DNA from: a virus
Strand: one strand, 5' to 3'
IMG/VR virus record: IMGVR_UViG_3300013004_000143
Location: 1-28,834 of that record
DNA length: 28,834 bases
Below are positions 8,573 through 15,667 of this stretch, in pieces. Under the pieces are notes generated by a model, which was given only the letters and a program-made list of their open reading frames with translations, ran no database searches and was not told the DNA's origin. Numbering within the stretch: position 1 is the first letter of the stretch; each line of letters starts with the position of its first letter. A program made the position numbers and the translations under genes.

Positions 8573-8617
8573 TCAGTAAATAATATAATTATAATAATCT
8601 TTCGTATATTTATCAAT
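8573..8617. promoter_or_regulatory. divergent 45-bp intergenic region with opposed promoter boxes
   Basis: A very A/T-rich spacer between the SNF2 helicase (minus) and the gp14-like gene (plus). On the plus strand TATTTAT at 8607-8613 ends 4 nt before the ATG at 8618. On the minus strand TATTTAC (8576-8582), one mismatch from the box, ends 3 nt before the helicase ATG. No other signal is evident. Confidence 0.45.
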
Positions 8618-9130
8618 ATGCAAAAGTTAGTTCCAATAACAAGGTTAGGTAGATTCTTCGGTGGTGAAGATTACAATTTAGATATTGGTATGGGACAAGA
8701 ATGGTTAGAAGGTGATATGAACTTCACCGTTATACTTTATCGTGTTGATAAATATAAGACAAAAACCGACGATGTATATGGTGAAACTGTTACAGACGGT
8801 GTTAAGTTTTTACCTCCGATTGAGCTAAAAGGTTATGTTCGTATCGCAGCACCAACCGACGCTAAACTTGGTACTTCAAAGTTAGTTCAAGAAGAACCAG
8901 GAAACTTGACCTTTTCTGTTTATCAAAAGTATCTTGATGACTTAGAAATTGATATTCAGTATGGTGATTACTTGGGTTATTATGAAAGTGAAAAAAGGGT
9001 AAGATATTATAATGTGGTTAATGATGGGAGGGTCGTTTCAGATAACAAACATACATATGGTGGTTATAAACCTTTTTATAGAACAATTGTTGCAACTTTT
9101 GTAAATGAAAATGAATTTAACGGAATATGA
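8618..9130 (+). CDS. neck protein, T4 gp14-like
   Basis: This 170-residue protein is shorter than T4 gp14 (256 residues) but has comparable landmarks. A strand VILYRVDKY is followed by DDVYGETV (gp14 has a FGEDL-type element at the same place), then KFLPPIELKGYVR, a beta-rich core including LTFSVYQKYLDDL, and YGDYLGYYESEKRVRYYNVV ahead of a GGYKPFYRT segment that parallels EPYDPFYQ in T4 gp14. In T4, gp14 with gp13 closes the filled head and accepts the tail. The similarity was judged by eye, so it is moderate. The gene begins a three-gene plus-strand unit: its stop overlaps the next start as ATGA (9127-9130). No Shine-Dalgarno is seen; the TATTTAT box sits 4 nt upstream. Confidence 0.65.
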   Translation: MQKLVPITRLGRFFGGEDYNLDIGMGQEWLEGDMNFTVILYRVDKYKTKTDDVYGETVTDGVKFLPPIELKGYVRIAAPTDAKLGTSKLVQEEPGNLTFSVYQKYLDDLEIDIQYGDYLGYYESEKRVRYYNVVNDGRVVSDNKHTYGGYKPFYRTIVATFVNENEFNGI

Positions 9131-9558
9131 TTTATATAATAAGTGAAAATCAAAAAAATTTTTTAATGGACTCTTTGATAGGTCAGCGAGTAATGGTTTA
9201 CTATAACTTACATAAACACACCTTTTCGGTTCAGAAAAATGGGATTGTGGTTATGCACGCTGACTTCGTTAAGTTAGAGGATGTCGAATTTAGAGTTAGA
9301 CAAGGTGGTAAGGAAAAAGTGAGAAAAGAAAAATCAAAAAACGTTCACGCATTTGTGATTGGAAACTTGGTTGATTTTTGCCAATACCCTTGTGATGAAA
9401 TACCTGAAGAACCAACAGGAAATGTTGTTACTTATAACCCATACAAGTATGATACTTTTGTTTATAGAGATTCAGAAGAACCAATTATAAACGCAAAAGA
9501 GGTTGATTTGATTAACTCAAGAAATAAATTATTTGTAATTACTGAAGTTAAAAACTAA
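9127..9558 (+). CDS. conserved small phage protein of unknown function
   Basis: A 143-residue soluble protein. Its N-terminal part contains VMVYYNLHKHTFSVQKNG, then VVMHADFVKLEDVEFRVR and the basic stretch KEKVRKEKSKNVHAFVIG. I recall this 'YNLHK...FSV' then 'KNVHAFV' pattern from other phage proteins without assigned function, but I cannot verify that here. The second half (about 95-143) is acidic, proline-rich and less structured, ending in a strand KLFVITEV. The start overlaps the gp14-like stop (ATGA) and the stop TAA overlaps the gp15-like start (TAATG), so it is translated within the neck/tail-completion operon. A role in head-tail joining or tail completion is possible from context only. 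Confidence 0.8.
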   Translation: MIYIISENQKNFLMDSLIGQRVMVYYNLHKHTFSVQKNGIVVMHADFVKLEDVEFRVRQGGKEKVRKEKSKNVHAFVIGNLVDFCQYPCDEIPEEPTGNVVTYNPYKYDTFVYRDSEEPIINAKEVDLINSRNKLFVITEVKN

Positions 9559-10598
9559 TGGCATATCCAAAACAAATAAAAAAAACCTTAAAGTTAGTAC
9601 CTGATAAAGAGTTGTCCGACAGGAGAAAAGAGTTATCGGAGTATATTACAAAAAACGGAACTTACTTACCTAAATCTGTTTTACATGCCGATTTGGATAG
9701 AGGTATGTTAGATTTTGTTAAAGAAGACCTAAAAATATTTAGTGAAGGTAATGTAGTTCCCATGGTTGATATACTTTTAACAACGCAAAACTGGACTCAG
9801 TACTTAGAAACTTGGACGTTCTCAGATAGTGATTTCAACCCTATACCCCCTTTTATAACAGTTGTTAGACAACCCGAAGTTAAATACGGAACTAATCCCG
9901 CTCTCCAATATACAATACCAAATAGAAAACAATTTTATTTTGCTGCGGTACCAACATGGAATGGTAATCAGAATGGTATGGATATATACACAATTCCTCA
10001 ACCAGTACCTGTAGATATAAATTATAGTGTGAAGATTGTGTGTTTAAGAATGAGGGAACTTAACCAATTCAATAAAACAGTATTACAAAAGTTTTCTTCA
10101 AGACAGGCATACACTTTTATCAAAGGTCAGTACGTACCGATTATAATGAATAATGTGTCGGACGAATCGGTTATGGAAGTGGATAAAAGAAAATATTATA
10201 TTCAAAACTACGACTTCACAATGCTTGGTTATTTGATTGACGAACAGGAGTTTGAAGTTAAACCGGCAATTTCAAGAGTTCTACAAGTATTCGAAATTGA
10301 CGAGTCAAGACCAAAAAGAAGACCTAAAAGAGAACCTGAAAATCCATCGTCTTTTGATTTTATTATTGAAATACCTGTGGGTACGACGGATTATTCTAAG
10401 ACATTAGAATATAGTGTAAACATGAACATAGTAAAAACAGATAATGTTATTACTTATGATGTATTCATAAATGGTGACTTCTATGGTACTGATGTTTCTA
10501 GTATACCACTAAGTACAAATGATACTTTAGAATTCACTGTTGTAAAATATGATTTTTTGGAGTCATCAACAATTTCTACAAGGTGTGATTTAATTTAA
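9558..10598 (+). CDS. tail completion / sheath stabiliser, T4 gp15-like
   Basis: This 346-residue protein probably caps the tail tube and holds the top of the sheath before head joining. The best support is the middle section (about 150-250). A strand PVDINYSVKIVCLRMRE is followed by a helix and a QYVPIIMNNVSDES loop, then RKYYIQNYDFTMLGYLIDEQ. T4 gp15 has a similarly ordered segment: PIKMIYELSIFTRYEDDM, a helix, IPFKRDIKIVLMS, then RRRIEWSLTFEVNGWMYP. T4 gp15 has 272 residues. Here an additional C-terminal beta domain of roughly 80 residues follows a basic linker RPKRRPKREPENP, and I do not recognise it. The gene follows its neighbour with a TAATG overlap and precedes the sheath, the same order as T4 genes 13-14-15-18. 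Its 3' end overlaps a minus-strand small gene by 9 nt. Confidence 0.6.
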   Translation: MAYPKQIKKTLKLVPDKELSDRRKELSEYITKNGTYLPKSVLHADLDRGMLDFVKEDLKIFSEGNVVPMVDILLTTQNWTQYLETWTFSDSDFNPIPPFITVVRQPEVKYGTNPALQYTIPNRKQFYFAAVPTWNGNQNGMDIYTIPQPVPVDINYSVKIVCLRMRELNQFNKTVLQKFSSRQAYTFIKGQYVPIIMNNVSDESVMEVDKRKYYIQNYDFTMLGYLIDEQEFEVKPAISRVLQVFEIDESRPKRRPKREPENPSSFDFIIEIPVGTTDYSKTLEYSVNMNIVKTDNVITYDVFINGDFYGTDVSSIPLSTNDTLEFTVVKYDFLESSTISTRCDLI

Positions 10599-10760
10599 AT
10601 CTTCTCCGTATATATCTTTTTTTACACTACACTTTTCCATTATTAGTTGTTCTAATAACCTGTGAATTTTAATACCTGTCTTATTACAGTATTTTTTTAA
10701 TAACTCGTGTGACTCCTTTGAAATCTTAATATTCTTTATTTCTTTTTTGTTATCACTCAT
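10590..10760 (-). CDS. small ribbon-helix-helix DNA-binding protein
   Basis: A 56-residue protein encoded opposite to the surrounding tail genes. The core IKNIKISKESHELLKKYC, then NKTGIKIHRLLEQLI, matches the Arc/MetJ/CopG ribbon-helix-helix plan: one polar beta-strand (KNIKIS), helix 1 (KESHELLKKYCNKTG), a G-centred turn and helix 2 (KIHRLLEQLIMEKC). The tail is short and charged. Proteins of this fold dimerise and read DNA with the paired strands, usually as repressors. The ATG at 10760 is preceded on the minus strand by a TATTTATA box 35 nt upstream, so it probably has its own promoter. The stop overlaps the gp15-like 3' end by 9 nt. Its target is unknown; the gp15/sheath promoter region next to it is an obvious candidate. 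The fold call is fairly sure, the role is inference. Confidence 0.7.
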   Translation of the reverse strand: MSDNKKEIKNIKISKESHELLKKYCNKTGIKIHRLLEQLIMEKCSVKKDIYGEDLN

Positions 10761-10794
10761 AAAGATAAAAAAGGCAGAAAATTAGGTGCCTGTT

Positions 10795-10802
10795 TATAAA
10801 TA
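10795..10802. promoter_or_regulatory. TATAAATA / TATTTATA box between the RHH gene and the sheath gene
   Basis: The plus strand reads TATAAATA, the exact T4 late-promoter core facing the sheath gene; the minus strand reads TATTTATA, the form seen at other genes here, 35 nt upstream of the RHH ATG. The orientation in use cannot be decided from sequence. A weak AGGCA/TGCCT inverted repeat (10771-10791) lies between it and the RHH start and could be an operator. Confidence 0.4.
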
Positions 10803-10839
10803 CTTTATAAAAAGTAAAGTTTTTTCATCTTCGTTGCAA

Positions 10840-10846
10840 TATTTAT
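10840..10846 (+). promoter_or_regulatory. TATTTAT box upstream of the tail sheath gene
   Basis: TATTTAT in CAATATTTATCTAT, ending 33 nt before the sheath ATG at 10880. The leader between is almost entirely A and T with no Shine-Dalgarno. The tube gene has the same arrangement with a 31-nt leader, so the two highest-copy tail genes share leader architecture. Confidence 0.45.
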
Positions 10847-10879
10847 CTATAAAATAAATCTAATAGAATTAAAATTTTT

Positions 10880-13800
10880 ATGGCAACAACTTCAACAACT
10901 CAAAAAGTTTTCGTTTCACCCGGTGTCTATACATCTGAAACGGATTTAACTTTTGTGGCTCAAAGTGTGGGTGTTACTACATTAGGTCTCGTAGGTGAGA
11001 CTTTACGTGGTCCCGCTTTCGAACCTATTTTTATAACAAATTATGACGAATTTACCGCGATGTTTGGTGGAACAGAACCCACAAAGTTTATCGGTACACA
11101 AATTCCAAAATATGAGGCTGCGTATATTGCAAAGGCTTACTTACAACAATCTAATCAACTTTTTGTTACAAGAGTATTAGGTCTTTCAGGTTACGATGCG
11201 GGACCTTCTTGGAGTATCACACTTGATGCTAATGTGGATGGAACGACTATTGGTTCTGACAACGCGGCCGGTTCTTCTTGGTCTGCAACTTTTACAGGTA
11301 CGACAGGAGGAACATTTGGATTTACAAGTAGTTTACCTTCAATAATTTCGAATAGTTTAAATTCTCAATACAGAAGTGCGAACGGTAATAGTTCTACTTA
11401 TAATTCTGATTTTGCAGCATATATTGGTGAAATTATATTAGATAATACTTTATCTTCAACAACATCAGTAGTTTATGGTGCAATTCCTCTATCAGGTTGG
11501 CAGTCAAGTATTTCAGGTAAAACTGATATACAGAATGTTTTTGGTGTTGATAATGTTAATCTAAACTTGAATGATTTAACCGCAGCGGCAAATGATACTT
11601 GGTACTACGCAACTTTTGACAACACTACGGGTGATGTTTACTCAGGTTATTCTTTCTTCTACGGAATTGATACTTTGACAGATAACGGTGGTGGTGACTA
11701 TAGTGGTCAGATAAGTGGATATACTTATAACTTTACGGGAACTGCATTTTCAGATTATAATGATTTGGTAATTTGTACTTTACGTTCAAGAGGTATATCT
11801 CAATACAGTACTACAGAACACGGACCTAATTACCAAGTTAGTGCGACTAGTTCTGTGAGTTTAAATACTACGGGTTCATACTCAGATGTTGCAACTAATC
11901 CGTTCTCAACATTTGTAATTTCAGGTAATACGATTGATAATTCACAGTTTTCTTTTGAGGTGAGTTTACAATCTTCAGATAGTAAATACATAACCAAGGT
12001 CTTAGGAGCGGACAATTTTGGAAAATCAAGAACTCAAGTTCCTTTGTTTGTTGAAGAGCATTACCCAGGTCTTTTGAATTACCTTTATAATAAAGGTTAT
12101 ATCAAGGGTATAAATAGTAATTTGGTTGCTCTCGGTAGTGCTAGAAGTTTGACTTCTAATTCTATAGCGTGGAACTTGGAACAATATACAAGTCCTGCAA
12201 CACCTTTCTTTGTTTCTGAACTTAGAGGTAATGAGGTGTTCGACCTTTTCCGTTTTATATCAATTTCTGATGGTAGTGCTGCTAATACTCAGGTTAAGGT
12301 ATCGATTGCGGGAATTTCATTTAATAACCAAACATTCGACGTATTGGTAAGAGATTTCTTCGATACTGATACTAACCCTGTAGTTATCGAGAAATTCACA
12401 AATTGTAATATGGATATTAACTCGAATAACTTTGTTGCTAAGAAAATAGGTTCTTCAGATGGTGAATTCCAATTGATTTCTAAATATATAATGGTTGAAA
12501 TGGCAAGTGAATATCCGGCAAGTGCACTTCCTTGTGGTTTCCGTGGTTATACACAAAGGGTTTATTCAAGTACAAACTTTATTTCCCCATTACCTTTTTA
12601 TAAGATAAAATACAATACACCAGGTGAAACAATTTATAATCCGCCTTTTGGTAATACGTCAGGTGGTGATAACATAACTTCTTCTAATGGTGATAATGTA
12701 AGAAGAACTTATTTAGGTTTTTCAAGTAGATTAGGTGTAGATGATTCATTCCTTCAATATAAAGGAAAACAAAATCCTGTAACTAATTTTGGAACTGCGG
12801 TGGAATCTTCAAGTTGGAGTTATCAAACAAGAGGTTTCCATATGGATTCGGGAGCAACTGTAATAACAATTGCAAATTCTTTTGATACTAGTGGTGAAAC
12901 TGCGTTTGATTGTGGTGTAGCACCTTTTAGTTCTGAACCTACCACACAAGAGAGTCCTTATTACTTCACTTACTCAAGAAAATACACGGCATGTTTTGCG
13001 GGTGGTTTCGATGGATGGGATATCTACAGAGAATTTAGAACAAATGAGGATAGATTTAGATTAGGAGGTTCAGGTTACTTGGCGGGTGCATCACCAAGCA
13101 CAAGATACCCAACCGCATCAGGTAATGGTATGTTTAAACAAATCACAGTAAACCAAAACTCTGTTGATTACGCAAACACAGATTATTACGCATATCTTTT
13201 GGGTATTCAAACATTTGCAAATCCTGAAGCAACAAATATTAACATTTTCGCAACAGGTAGCATCAACTTAATTGACTTTAATGGTTTGTCAGAAGAAGCA
13301 ATTAACATGATTCAGTTTGATAGGGCTGATTCAATTTACATCGCTACTTTACCTGACTTCGACATGTTTACTTCTGATTCTACCGATACCGCTAACAGAA
13401 TTTTACCTCAAGAAGCGGTTGATATTTTAGAAGAAACTGGTATCGATTCTAACTATACTGCAACTTATTACCCTTGGGTCTTAACAAGAGATACTGTTAA
13501 TAACACACAAATTTACTTACCGGCAACCGCTGAGGTAGTAAGAAACTTGGCGTTAACTGATAACGTATCGTTCCCTTGGTTTGCATCTGCGGGTTATACA
13601 AGAGGTATTGTAAACTCAGTTAAAGCGAGAATCAAATTAACTCAAGAAGATAGAGATACCCTTTACCAAGGTAGAATTAACCCAATTGCAACTTTCTCTG
13701 ATGTAGGTACAGTAATTTGGGGTAATAAAACTCTTCAGATTGCGGACTCTGCTTTGAATAGATTGAACGTGAGAAGATTGTTGTTACAAGCTCGTAAGTT

Positions 13801-14068
13801 GATTTCGGCTGTTGCTGTTAGATTACTTTTCGAACAAAACGACCAAATCGTTAGACAACAATTCTTGGATAGTGTGAACCCTATTCTTGATGGAATCAGA
13901 AGAGATAGAGGTTTGTACGATTTCCGTGTAACCGTTTCATCTTCTCCTGAAGATTTGGATAGAAACACCCTCACAGGTAAGATTTACCTTAAACCTACAA
14001 GAGCGTTAGAGTTTATTAATATAGAATTCTTAATAACTCCAACGGGTGCTTCCTTTGAGAATATCTAA
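10880..14068 (+). CDS. tail sheath protein, T4 gp18-like, enlarged
   Basis: Contractile sheath subunit that polymerises around the tail tube and shortens on infection. The N-terminus has the family hallmark FVSPGVYTSETDL (11-23), followed by TLGLVGETLRGPAFEP and a YEAAYIAKAYL helix. The C-terminal core (about 855-1062) is also characteristic: YYPWV near 863, LPATAEVVRNLA, FPWFASAGYTRG, RRLLLQARKLISAVAVRLLFE, and a last strand pair ending TGKIYLKPTRALEFINIEFL. At 1062 residues it is far longer than T4 gp18 (659). The extra length is a Ser/Thr/Gly/Asn-rich beta section between about 110 and 800, which in sheath proteins of this family lies on the outer surface. It follows an A/T-rich leader and is followed by a strong terminator, as expected for a very abundant product. 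Confidence 0.93.
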   Translation: MATTSTTQKVFVSPGVYTSETDLTFVAQSVGVTTLGLVGETLRGPAFEPIFITNYDEFTAMFGGTEPTKFIGTQIPKYEAAYIAKAYLQQSNQLFVTRVLGLSGYDAGPSWSITLDANVDGTTIGSDNAAGSSWSATFTGTTGGTFGFTSSLPSIISNSLNSQYRSANGNSSTYNSDFAAYIGEIILDNTLSSTTSVVYGAIPLSGWQSSISGKTDIQNVFGVDNVNLNLNDLTAAANDTWYYATFDNTTGDVYSGYSFFYGIDTLTDNGGGDYSGQISGYTYNFTGTAFSDYNDLVICTLRSRGISQYSTTEHGPNYQVSATSSVSLNTTGSYSDVATNPFSTFVISGNTIDNSQFSFEVSLQSSDSKYITKVLGADNFGKSRTQVPLFVEEHYPGLLNYLYNKGYIKGINSNLVALGSARSLTSNSIAWNLEQYTSPATPFFVSELRGNEVFDLFRFISISDGSAANTQVKVSIAGISFNNQTFDVLVRDFFDTDTNPVVIEKFTNCNMDINSNNFVAKKIGSSDGEFQLISKYIMVEMASEYPASALPCGFRGYTQRVYSSTNFISPLPFYKIKYNTPGETIYNPPFGNTSGGDNITSSNGDNVRRTYLGFSSRLGVDDSFLQYKGKQNPVTNFGTAVESSSWSYQTRGFHMDSGATVITIANSFDTSGETAFDCGVAPFSSEPTTQESPYYFTYSRKYTACFAGGFDGWDIYREFRTNEDRFRLGGSGYLAGASPSTRYPTASGNGMFKQITVNQNSVDYANTDYYAYLLGIQTFANPEATNINIFATGSINLIDFNGLSEEAINMIQFDRADSIYIATLPDFDMFTSDSTDTANRILPQEAVDILEETGIDSNYTATYYPWVLTRDTVNNTQIYLPATAEVVRNLALTDNVSFPWFASAGYTRGIVNSVKARIKLTQEDRDTLYQGRINPIATFSDVGTVIWGNKTLQIADSALNRLNVRRLLLQARKLISAVAVRLLFEQNDQIVRQQFLDSVNPILDGIRRDRGLYDFRVTVSSSPEDLDRNTLTGKIYLKPTRALEFINIEFLITPTGASFENI

Positions 14069-14084
14069 AATATACTTATCTTTG

Positions 14085-14116
14085 AACCCCCAGTCAAATT
14101 AAACTGGGGGTTTTTA
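14085..14116 (+). terminator. intrinsic terminator after the sheath gene
   Basis: AACCCCCAGT (14085-14094) pairs perfectly with ACTGGGGGTT (14103-14112) around the 8-base loop CAAATTAA, followed by a T-run (ttttt at 14111-14115). The 10-bp G/C-rich stem is the clearest terminator in the window and lies 16 nt after the sheath stop. Confidence 0.92.
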
Positions 14117-14126
14117 TTATCTAATA

Positions 14127-14133
14127 TATTTAT
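14127..14133 (+). promoter_or_regulatory. TATTTAT box, 4 nt before the ATG at 14138
   Basis: TATATTTAT followed by TATT and ATG. It begins 14 nt after the sheath terminator stem ends, so the HAD gene appears to have an independent start directly behind the terminator. Confidence 0.45.
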
Positions 14134-14137
14134 TATT

Positions 14138-14965
14138 ATGAAAAAATTATTCGAAGGATTCAAAGATATTGACACTCCCGACATGAAATATTACGCATTC
14201 GATTGGGATGATAATATAGTTTCCATGCCAACAAAAATTATTTTGAAAAATGAAGAAGGTGAAGAAGTGGAAATGGGTACCGAAGATTTCGCCGAGTATA
14301 GAGGTGAGGTAGGAAAAAATCCATTTAAATACAAAGGGGATACTGTTGTGGATTTTGCAAACGACCCATTTAGAAATTTCGGAACAAAAGGAGACAAACA
14401 ATTTCTAATTGATGCTATGAGGGCTAAAGAGGGTCCTGCATTTGAAGATTTTAGGGAGGCGATAAATAACGGTTCCATTTTCTCAATAATTACCGCTCGT
14501 GGTCATTCCCCTAAGACACTTAAAAATGGTGTATTCAATTATATTGCATCAGGATTTGGTGGTATAGATAAAGACCAATTAGTTAAAAACTTAAAAAAAT
14601 ATAGAGACTTTAGTGATATGGAAGACCTTTCTGAAAAGGAACTTATCGAGAGTTATTTAGATTTGTGTAGATTTTACCCTGTTTCTTATAAAAATGAAGT
14701 TGGGGCTAAAAATCCCGAACAAGCTAAGGTGATGGCGATGGATGAATTTGTAGGATATGTGAAAGAATTATCTTCTGAACTCAATAAAAAAGCGTACCTG
14801 AAAAAACAAATCGGAAATAAGTTCACACCAACAAAACCTTCTATAGGATTTTCTGATGATGATTTAAGAAATGTAGATGTAATGAAAAAGCATTTTGAAA
14901 ATAAACCAGATAATATAGTTAAAACATATTCAACATCAGGAGGAGTAAAAATAAGAACTAGTTAA
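14138..14965 (+). CDS. HAD-superfamily hydrolase/phosphatase
   Basis: A 275-residue enzyme of the haloacid-dehalogenase superfamily, which uses an aspartyl-phosphate intermediate to remove phosphate from small molecules, nucleic acids or proteins. Motif I is YAFDWDDN, with D22 as nucleophile and D24 as general acid. Motif II is FSIITARGHS, with T119. A motif III lysine may be K197 in the QAKVMAMDEF helix. Motif IV is probably SIGFSDDDLRN, with D240/D241 binding magnesium. The region between motifs I and II (about 30-110) holds a large charged cap-like insert, and the basic C-terminal tail after 250 is probably flexible. It lies between sheath and tube, flanked by the sheath terminator and its own TATTTAT box, so it need not be a structural protein. 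No substrate can be read from the sequence. Confidence 0.82.
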   Translation: MKKLFEGFKDIDTPDMKYYAFDWDDNIVSMPTKIILKNEEGEEVEMGTEDFAEYRGEVGKNPFKYKGDTVVDFANDPFRNFGTKGDKQFLIDAMRAKEGPAFEDFREAINNGSIFSIITARGHSPKTLKNGVFNYIASGFGGIDKDQLVKNLKKYRDFSDMEDLSEKELIESYLDLCRFYPVSYKNEVGAKNPEQAKVMAMDEFVGYVKELSSELNKKAYLKKQIGNKFTPTKPSIGFSDDDLRNVDVMKKHFENKPDNIVKTYSTSGGVKIRTS

Positions 14966-15093
14966 TAATATTTTTAATAAACTAAAACCGGATTATATAT
15001 AAGAGATAAAAAATAAAAATTGAAAGTAAATAGAAAAATTTTATTACAATCAGTATATTTATAACTATAAACAAAAACATTAAATAGAATACT
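14966..15093 (+). promoter_or_regulatory. leader and promoter region of the tail tube gene
   Basis: 128 nt of very A/T-rich DNA with no reading frame of note. TATTTAT at 15056-15062, inside CAGTATATTTATAAC, ends 31 nt before the tube ATG. The remaining leader has no Shine-Dalgarno. I see no terminator for the HAD gene here. Confidence 0.45.
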
Positions 15094-15582
15094 ATGGCGG
15101 ATTTATTAATGAAAATGCCGATTCCTTACGAACCGAAAAGACAGAATCGATTTATTTTAAGGTTCCCATCAACTTTGGGAATAAATGAATGGTTTGTGGA
15201 ATCAACGGCACGTCCACATATCACGATAAATGCAACTGAAATTCCTTTTTTAAATACTTCAACTTATGTTGCAGGTAGATTTAACTGGCAAACTATTCCT
15301 GTTGTATTTAGAGACCCAATTGGTCCATCAGCGGCACAGGCACTTATGGAGTGGGTACGTTTACACGCAGAATCTGTTACAGGTCGTATGGGATACGCTG
15401 CGGGGTATAAAAAAGATATTGACTTGGAGATGTTAGACCCAACCGGTGTTGTTGTTGAAAAATGGATTATGTACGGAACATTCTTAACAGATGTGAACTT
15501 CAATAGTTTGGCATACAATCAAGATGGTCTTGCAACAATTAACGCGACTTTAAGAATGGATAGATGTGTATTGGTTTACTAA
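15094..15582 (+). CDS. tail tube protein, T4 gp19-like
   Basis: Subunit of the inner tail tube through which DNA passes. The length, 162 residues, is almost exactly that of T4 gp19 (163). The family pattern is clear: RQNRFILRFPS at the start, GINEWFVESTARPHITIN, then NTSTYVAGRFNWQTIPVVFRDPIGP, a helix AAQALMEWVRLHAES, DIDLEMLDPTGVVVEKWIMYG, and a terminal strand ATINATLRMDRCVL. The ATG at 15094 follows a 31-nt A/T-rich leader after a TATTTAT box. The gene is monocistronic in appearance, since a strong hairpin with a T-run follows. A gp19-like tube next to a gp18-like sheath and a tape measure fixes the tail as contractile. Confidence 0.95.
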   Translation: MADLLMKMPIPYEPKRQNRFILRFPSTLGINEWFVESTARPHITINATEIPFLNTSTYVAGRFNWQTIPVVFRDPIGPSAAQALMEWVRLHAESVTGRMGYAAGYKKDIDLEMLDPTGVVVEKWIMYGTFLTDVNFNSLAYNQDGLATINATLRMDRCVLVY

Positions 15583-15622
15583 TATCACAATACTATTGAT
15601 AATAAAATAATTAAATTTATAT

Positions 15623-15665
15623 TTAACCGTAGAGAAACTATAAACTTTCTACGGTTAATTTTTTT
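15623..15665 (+). terminator. intrinsic terminator after the tube gene, touching the next start codon
   Basis: TTAACCGTAGA (15623-15633) pairs perfectly with TCTACGGTTAA (15648-15658), an 11-bp stem extendable by a G-U and an A-U pair, followed directly by seven Ts (15659-15665). The next ATG is at 15668, so only two bases separate the T-run from a start codon. It should terminate most tube transcripts and pass a fraction into the gp26-like gene. Confidence 0.88.
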
Positions 15666-15667
15666 AT

